DNA of 64,000 nucleotides, taken from Neisseria sp. DTU_2020_1000833_1_SI_GRL_NUU_006. GTDB lineage: Bacteria; Pseudomonadota; Gammaproteobacteria; Burkholderiales; Neisseriaceae. The notes beneath the pieces were generated by a model, which was not told the DNA's origin, made no database searches, and saw only the letters and a program-made list of their open reading frames with translations. The position numbers and the translations under genes were made by a program. Below, piece after piece: positions 59,962-64,000 of this stretch. The stretch is from the NCBI GenBank assembly GCA_032388755.1, contig CP135593.1, positions 310,001 through 374,000 of the forward strand. Reading direction: 5' to 3'. Numbering within the stretch: position 1 is the stretch's first letter; the number at the start of each line of letters is the position of its first letter.

Positions 59962-60825
59962 ATGAACAACGCCTTTGCATTACCCGTCATCCACAGTGGC
60001 AACGGCAGCCTTGAGCAATACATTCACACTGTTAACAGCATTCCCATGTTGACGCCCGAAGAAGAAAGCCAACTCGCGGAGCGTCAGCAAAAAGGCGACC
60101 TTAACGCCGCCAAACAACTCATTCTTTCCCATTTGCGCGTCGTCGTATCCATCGCACGAGGCTACGACGGCTATGGCCTGAACCAAGCCGACCTTATCCA
60201 AGAAGGCAACATCGGACTGATGAAAGCGGTCAAACGCTACGAGCCCAGCCGTGGCGCGCGCCTGTTTTCATTCGCCGTACACTGGATTAAGGCCGAAATC
60301 CACGAATTTATCCTGCGCAACTGGCGACTGGTACGCGTAGCGACCACCAAACCGCAACGCAAACTGTTCTTCAATCTGCGCAGTATGCGTAAAAACCTGA
60401 ATGCCTTGTCTCCGAAAGAAGCGCAAGATATCGCCGACGATTTGGGCGTTAAATTGTCCGAAGTCATGGAAATGGAACAACGCATGACCGGACACGACAT
60501 CGCCATCATGGCGGACAACAACGATGACGAAGACAGCTTCGCCCCCATCGACTGGCTTGCCGACCACGATGCCGAACCCAGCCGCCAACTGTCCAAACAA
60601 GCCCATTACGCCCTGCAAACCGAAGGTCTGCAAAACGCATTGGCGCAACTGGACGACCGCAGCCGCCGTATCGTAGAAAGCCGCTGGCTGCAAGACGATG
60701 GCGGATTGACCCTGCACGAGCTGGCAGCCGAATACGGCGTGTCTGCCGAGCGCATTCGTCAAATCGAAGCCAAAGCCATGCAAAAACTGCGCGGTTTCCT
60801 CGCGGAAGAAGCGGAAGCGGTTTAA
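59962..60825 (+). CDS. rpoH: Heat-shock sigma factor RpoH (sigma-32)
   Basis: Directs RNA polymerase to heat-shock promoters. Region 2 (LIQEGNIGLMKAVKRYEPSRGARLFSFAVHWIKAEIHEF) is followed by the RpoH box QRKLFFNLR, which identifies this sigma type. Region 4 has TLHELAAEYGVSAERIRQIEAKAMQKLR. 287 residues. AAAGGAAAG lies directly upstream of ATG 59962. Confidence 0.97.
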   Translation: MNNAFALPVIHSGNGSLEQYIHTVNSIPMLTPEEESQLAERQQKGDLNAAKQLILSHLRVVVSIARGYDGYGLNQADLIQEGNIGLMKAVKRYEPSRGARLFSFAVHWIKAEIHEFILRNWRLVRVATTKPQRKLFFNLRSMRKNLNALSPKEAQDIADDLGVKLSEVMEMEQRMTGHDIAIMADNNDDEDSFAPIDWLADHDAEPSRQLSKQAHYALQTEGLQNALAQLDDRSRRIVESRWLQDDGGLTLHELAAEYGVSAERIRQIEAKAMQKLRGFLAEEAEAV

Positions 60826-60845
60826 AAAAACAGTTCAGTAGAAGG

Positions 60846-60891
60846 AAAAAGGTCGTCTGAAACCCGAAATCTCGGTTTCAGACGACCTTTT
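60846..60891. terminator. DUS-pair terminator after rpoH
   Basis: AAAAAGGTCGTCTGAAACC and GGTTTCAGACGACCTTTTG pair. Confidence 0.82.
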
Positions 60892-60950
60892 GTTTTGTTA
60901 ATACAATTGGGTATGTGCTATTTAGTCTAATAGGTGGTATTTAATTTTAA

Positions 60951-61397
60951 TTACGAACTTAATTCCTCTTTGAGAATTTTGGTGACCTTACCCATATCGG
61001 CTTTGCCTTCAATCTGGGTTTCCAGAACGCTCATGGCTGTGTTTAAATCAGTCAAATCGGAAGCCCCTGTCATGGCGACTACGGTTTCCACGGCAGTACG
61101 GATTTCTTCTTCTGACATCATTTGCGGCAGATAACGGTGCAGGATTTCGATTTCGGCATTTTCTTTATCTGCCAAGTCCTTACGGCCTGATTCGGCATTG
61201 ATGTTGGCACTGTCTTTGCGCTGTTTGACCATTTGGGTGATGATGGCAATTACTTTTTCGTCATCAGCTTCTGTACGCTCGTCCACTTCGAATCGATTGA
61301 TGGCGTCATCGACCAGGCGGATAGTGCTTAAAGCCGTTTCATCTTTGGCAAGCATCGCGGTTTTCATATCTTCTGCTAACTGTACTTTTAGGCTCAT
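60951..61397 (-). CDS. GatB/YqeY-domain protein
   Basis: A 148-residue YqeY protein (LSTIRLVDDAINRFEVDER and MTGASDLTDLNTAMSVLETQIEGKADMGKV). The family shares the tail domain of GatB and is thought to act on tRNA, without proof. It follows rpsU in the same direction, the common rpsU-yqeY order that precedes dnaG-rpoD in many bacteria. A terminator separates the two here. Confidence 0.92.
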   Translation of the reverse strand: MSLKVQLAEDMKTAMLAKDETALSTIRLVDDAINRFEVDERTEADDEKVIAIITQMVKQRKDSANINAESGRKDLADKENAEIEILHRYLPQMMSEEEIRTAVETVVAMTGASDLTDLNTAMSVLETQIEGKADMGKVTKILKEELSS

Positions 61398-61541
61398 AGG
61401 ATTACTTTCAGAAAAATTGGATATTTTGTTGCAAGCATTGCTAATATGTAGTGCTGATTAATAGTAAAAAGTTTTTCATGACACCTTTAAACCCTTTTAT
61501 TTTGTTAAACTTATTTTATAGGTCTTCAAGAGACATTTAAA

Positions 61542-61576
61542 ACAAAACACACCGCAGGAAAATCCTCACAGTGTGT
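61542..61576 (-). terminator. Terminator after rpsU
   Basis: On the minus strand ACACACTGTGAGGA and CCTGCGGTGTGT form a stem with T4 loop, followed by TTTGTTTT. It would limit read-through into yqeY. Confidence 0.7.
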
Positions 61577-61612
61577 TGCGACGGCATAATAGTTTCAGAA
61601 CTGCAATAGACG

Positions 61613-61825
61613 TTAATACATTTTGGGAGGCAGTTTTTGGCTGCGCAGGCGTTTTTGCAGGCGTTTTACGGCTGCGGCTTTTTTGCGTTTGCGCTCGGTA
61701 GTCGGTTTTTCGTAAGCTTCACGGGCGCGCAGCTCGGTCAACAGACCGGTTTTTTCTACGGCACGTTTGAAACGGCGCATGGCTACTTCGAAGGGTTCGT
61801 TCTCTTTAACGCGGATTGCAGGCAT
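61613..61825 (-). CDS. rpsU: 30S ribosomal protein bS21
   Basis: Small-subunit protein near the anti-Shine-Dalgarno of 16S rRNA, needed for initiation. The 70-residue product starts MPAIRVKENEPFEVAMRRFKR and is highly basic. ATG 61825 follows AAAGGAAATAAA. The same frame stays open to a GTG/ATG pair at 61960-61963 beside a very strong Shine-Dalgarno; a 45-residue extension is possible but has no S21 similarity. Its leader is long and structured. Confidence 0.96.
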   Translation of the reverse strand: MPAIRVKENEPFEVAMRRFKRAVEKTGLLTELRAREAYEKPTTERKRKKAAAVKRLQKRLRSQKLPPKMY

Positions 61826-61943
61826 TTTATTTCCTTTAAATTGAATTCTGGTTTCAAACCGCCAAAAGGGATAAGGATAAAAGGGGCGGTTTGTAAAAAA
61901 GTGGTTGTTTGTATCTCGGGTGTCTTGCGACCGGCGGGATACG

Positions 61944-61969
61944 CGCCGTGATGTAAACATCACCTCCTA
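61944..61969 (-). promoter_or_regulatory. Extended Shine-Dalgarno and hairpin in the rpsU leader
   Basis: Minus strand TTAGGAGGTGAT matches the full 16S anti-Shine-Dalgarno complement (TAAGGAGGTGAT) at 11 of 12 bases, but sits about 135 bases before the rpsU start. It overlaps the hairpin GTGATGT-TT-ACATCAC. The nearest ATG is only 2 bases after the AGGAGG core, a poor spacing. Confidence 0.7.
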
Positions 61970-62024
61970 ACAAGTCGGCTTGGTGCCAAATATGCCGTCG
62001 ATGCGGCTGCAAATGAATTGCGGG

Positions 62025-62053
62025 ATTATCTTTGATTAGACAGTTTCTGTCAA
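62025..62053 (-). promoter_or_regulatory. rpsU promoter
   Basis: TTGACA (62048-62053) and GATAAT (62025-62030) with a 17-bp spacer on the minus strand; predicted start near 62018, giving a leader of about 190 bases. Confidence 0.75.
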
Positions 62054-62133
62054 GCTGGGGGATTGTCTAAAAAACAGTGTCAGAGTTTCGGAAGCCTTCT
62101 TTAAACATCCGACACCAATCGCATTAATTTGCG

Positions 62134-62139
62134 TATAAT
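62134..62139 (+). promoter_or_regulatory. -10 box of grxD
   Basis: Consensus TATAAT 48 bp before the grxD start. A weak -35 CCGACA at 62109-62114 is 19 bp away. Confidence 0.55.
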
Positions 62140-62186
62140 GGCGCAACTCCCGATTAACCGACTATGTCAGTAAGGAATACCACACC

Positions 62187-62498
62187 ATGACCTCTATTCA
62201 TGACCAAATTAAAGAAGTTGTTACCACTCACCGTGTTGTTTTGTTTATGAAAGGCACGAAGCAGTTCCCGCAATGCGGTTTCTCATCCCGTGCCGTTCAA
62301 ATTCTTAATGCCGCAGGTTGCACCGATTATGTAACCGTTAATGTTTTGGAAAACGATGCCGTCCGCCAAGGTATTAAGGAATACAGTGATTGGCCGACCA
62401 TCCCCCAACTCTACGTCAACGGGGAATTTGTCGGCGGTTCCGATATTTTGATGGAAATGTTTGAAGCCGGCGAATTGCAAGATTTGCTGAAAGCCTGA
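62187..62498 (+). CDS. grxD: Monothiol glutaredoxin Grx4
   Basis: Carries and delivers [2Fe-2S] clusters. The single active-site cysteine is Cys30 in QCGFS, preceded by FMKGTKQFP, and the GSH-binding WPTIPQLYVNGEFVGGSDI segment is conserved. 103 residues, the usual size of a single-domain CGFS glutaredoxin. Single gene ended by a DUS pair. Confidence 0.96.
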   Translation: MTSIHDQIKEVVTTHRVVLFMKGTKQFPQCGFSSRAVQILNAAGCTDYVTVNVLENDAVRQGIKEYSDWPTIPQLYVNGEFVGGSDILMEMFEAGELQDLLKA

Positions 62499-62509
62499 TG
62501 AAATATAGC

Positions 62510-62545
62510 AAAAGGTCGTCTGAAAAATTTTTCAGACGACCTTTT
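62510..62545. terminator. DUS-pair terminator after grxD
   Basis: AAAAGGTCGTCTGAAAAA and TTTTTCAGACGACCTTTT form an almost loopless hairpin. Confidence 0.82.
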
Positions 62546-62584
62546 GCCGTGTTCTGCCTGCTTTTCCGAATATTCAAAAAAAAG

Positions 62585-62590
62585 TATAAT
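62585..62590 (+). promoter_or_regulatory. -10 box of upp
   Basis: Consensus TATAAT 34 bp before the upp start; the -35 region (TTTTCC) is weak. The leader would be only about 28 bases. Confidence 0.55.
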
Positions 62591-62624
62591 CACACCCATT
62601 CAAAAACAATCCGAAGCCTGCCAA

Positions 62625-63251
62625 ATGAACGTAACCGTTATCAATCACCCCCTTGTCCGCCACAAACTCACGCTCATGCGCGAGGCCGATTGCAGCACTT
62701 ACAAATTCCGCACCCTCACTACCGAGCTGGCGCGCCTGATGGCTTACGAAGCCAGCCGTGATTTTGAAATCGAAAAATACATTATCGACGGCTGGTGCGG
62801 TCAAATCGAAGGTGACCGCATCAAGGGCAAAACCTTGACCGTCGTGCCGATTTTGCGTGCCGGTTTGGGTATGCTTGACGGCGTGCTCGACCTGATTCCG
62901 ACCGCCAAAATCAGCGTGGTCGGATTGCAGCGCGACGAAGAAACGCTCAAACCCGTTTCCTATTTTGAAAAATTCGTGGACAGCATGGACGAACGCCCCG
63001 CGTTGATTATCGACCCCATGCTCGCTACCGGCGGCTCTATGGTGGCTACCATCGACTTGTTGAAGGCGAAAGGCTGCAAAAATATCAAAGCGTTGGTACT
63101 CGTCGCCGCGCCCGAAGGCGTCAAAGCCGTCAATGAAGCGCATCCCGACGTCACCATCTACACCGCCGCCCTCGACAGCCATCTGAACGAAAACGGCTAC
63201 ATCATCCCCGGCTTGGGCGATGCGGGCGATAAGATTTTCGGCACGCGCTGA
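62625..63251 (+). CDS. upp: Uracil phosphoribosyltransferase
   Basis: Salvages uracil to UMP with PRPP. PRPP loop ALIIDPMLATGGSMVATI (about residues 125-142) and the uracil-binding C-terminus YIIPGLGDAGDKIFGT are conserved. 208 residues as in E. coli. ATG 62625 (MNVTVINHPLV) is the family start; the longer frame above runs through the DUS pair. Confidence 0.97.
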   Translation: MNVTVINHPLVRHKLTLMREADCSTYKFRTLTTELARLMAYEASRDFEIEKYIIDGWCGQIEGDRIKGKTLTVVPILRAGLGMLDGVLDLIPTAKISVVGLQRDEETLKPVSYFEKFVDSMDERPALIIDPMLATGGSMVATIDLLKAKGCKNIKALVLVAAPEGVKAVNEAHPDVTIYTAALDSHLNENGYIIPGLGDAGDKIFGTR

Positions 63252-63261
63252 TTCGTGATTT

Positions 63262-63305
63262 GAGGTCGTCTGAAACTGAATGTATGGGTTTCAGACGACC
63301 TTTTT
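63262..63305. terminator. DUS-pair terminator after upp
   Basis: TGAGGTCGTCTGAAAC and GTTTCAGACGACCTTTTT-type arms pair 10 bp beyond upp and abut the following Correia element. Confidence 0.78.
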
Positions 63306-63462
63306 TATAGTGGATTAACTTTAAATCAGGACAAGGCGACGAAGCCGCAGACAGTACAGATAGTACGGAACCGATTCACTTGGTGCTTCAGCACCTTAGA
63401 GAATCGTTCTCTTTGAGCTAAGGCGAGGCAACGCCGTACTGGTTTAAAGTTAATCCACTATA
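63306..63462. repeat. Correia element (157 bp)
   Basis: Starts TATAGTGGATTAACTTTAAA and ends AAAGTTAATCCACTATA, with complete core. It begins right after the upp terminator and ends 43 bp before the DUF2322 gene, so it may contribute promoter sequence to it. Confidence 0.93.
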
Positions 63463-63505
63463 CAAGGTATTTTTCGTTGAAAATCCCATGTTAGAAAGGA
63501 CAACC

Positions 63506-63823
63506 ATGAGCTTCCAAGACAACCTCGCCGCCATGCCCGACATCGGTCATTTGAGCGGACTCGACATCCTCGACGCACAAGGCAAAGCCGTCCATTACAT
63601 CCCCAACGCGCCCGGCAAGCAAGGCTCGCTGAAACTCTACAACGCTTTGGCATTGAATTTCGGCGGCAAACTCGATGCCGCCGCCGCTGCACAGGGTTTG
63701 GATTGGTTTGCCGAACACGTTGCCGATGCGCAAGCCAATCCGGGCAAGCATCCCAATATCGATTTGCTGTTGCAAGTGAAAAACGGAAACTGCAGCTTGG
63801 TTTTAAAGCCGGTTGAGGCATAA
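63506..63823 (+). CDS. DUF2322 family protein
   Basis: A 105-residue soluble protein, MSFQDNLAAMPDIGHLSGLDILDAQGKAV..., as in other Neisseria. Function is unknown. ATG 63506 with GAAAGGA upstream is preferred to the ATG at 63488. The C-terminal ANPGKHPNIDLLLQVKNGNCSLVLKP is well conserved in the family as I recall. A Correia element lies upstream and a DUS pair downstream. Confidence 0.85.
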   Translation: MSFQDNLAAMPDIGHLSGLDILDAQGKAVHYIPNAPGKQGSLKLYNALALNFGGKLDAAAAAQGLDWFAEHVADAQANPGKHPNIDLLLQVKNGNCSLVLKPVEA

Positions 63824-63836
63824 GCACTAGATAAGT

Positions 63837-63882
63837 AAAAGGTCGTCTGAAAATGGGATTCCCGTTTTCAGACGACCTTTTT
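63837..63882. terminator. DUS-pair terminator after the DUF2322 gene
   Basis: AAAAGGTCGTCTGAAAA and TTTTCAGACGACCTTTTTT pair; shared with the convergent gene that ends at 63894. Confidence 0.82.
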
Positions 63883-63893
63883 TAAGCTTAGGC

Positions 63894-64000
63894 TTACCGT
63901 TTGCCGATATTGTGAAATATCTTGCCCATATCGTTTAAGAAACGGGGTTCGCGCTGGATCAGGTAAACAATCAAGGGGATATTGCCGATGGCGACGATCA
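63894..64000 (-). CDS. C-terminal end of a membrane protein (partial)
   Basis: The last 35 codons of a minus-strand gene are visible, reading IVAIGNIPLIVYLIQREP, then RFLNDMGKIFHNIGKR and a stop. One hydrophobic helix followed by a basic tail suggests an inner-membrane protein. Too little is visible to name it. Confidence 0.6.
   Translation of the reverse strand, partial: IVAIGNIPLIVYLIQREPRFLNDMGKIFHNIGKR

Noticed and set aside
2417..63882. Regularly recurring inverted repeats as a CRISPR array
   Set aside because: They are DUS pairs at gene ends with irregular distances of kilobases; no array of repeats and unique spacers exists in the window.

Overview
The window is chromosomal DNA of a Neisseria species. 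The clearest sign is the DNA uptake sequence (DUS): the 12-mer AGGTCGTCTGAA occurs many times, usually as inverted pairs just after genes, where it doubles as a terminator. This T-containing form is the dialect reported for the N. mucosa / N. sicca / N. macacae group, whereas gonococcus and meningococcus use GCCGTCTGAA. Five Correia repeat enclosed elements (CREE) and neisserial genes such as an Acp-like lysozyme inhibitor, a minimal ProQ and a long ZipA agree. An intact nitrous oxide reductase cluster also fits a respiratory-tract commensal that denitrifies fully; in meningococcus and gonococcus this locus is known to be decayed.

Layout. 1-6.7 kb: exported ApbE flavin transferase (cut by the window start), prfA, methionine importer metN-metI without metQ, hemN and fnr. 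6.7-8.8 kb: decaying AT-rich accessory patch with a frameshifted SRPBCC gene and a twice-frameshifted PutAbiC-type abortive-infection gene. 8.8-17 kb: ligA-zipA, ampD, mltG, recJ and a DUF1289 gene. 17-25 kb: Acp-like inhibitor, Nramp relative, universal stress protein, tcdA, scpA, a brnQ deletion remnant, pncB and tRNA-Pro. 25-34.3 kb: MscS channel, nudB, ppa, tRNA-Glu and tRNA-Arg, a DEDDh exonuclease, HAD phosphatase, thiD, a PfkB sugar kinase and alr. 34.3-42.4 kb: an AT-rich orphan with a zinc finger, ACT-DUF711 operon, OsmC-like gene, a GntR regulator with a divergent small RNA, trmA, a TauE/SafE transporter, aroC and proQ. 42.4-46.2 kb: a candidate small RNA and an 887-residue RTX protein. 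46.2-54.8 kb: nosRZDFYL. 55-64 kb: accD, trpA, DUF808, lnt, rpoH, yqeY, rpsU, grxD, upp, a DUF2322 gene and a partial membrane protein.

How genes work together. FNR (5954-6688) probably controls anaerobic functions here: an FNR box lies between hemN and fnr, and another sits at class II spacing before nosR. The ApbE protein could flavinylate NosR, since the nos cluster carries no nosX. MltG, AmpD, Alr and ZipA act in wall turnover, wall precursor supply and division. The GntR regulator, its divergent small RNA and the ACT-DUF711 promoter share an identical 12-bp palindrome and may form one regulon.

The most interesting unexplained signals are: a G9 tract in the 17-bp spacer of a tRNA promoter, the kind of site that causes phase variation in Neisseria; two small RNA loci with promoter and terminator; the shared GntR-type palindrome; a long rpsU leader with a near-perfect Shine-Dalgarno far from the start codon; and a terminator hairpin in the metN leader. 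All calls are from reading the sequence, without database searches.
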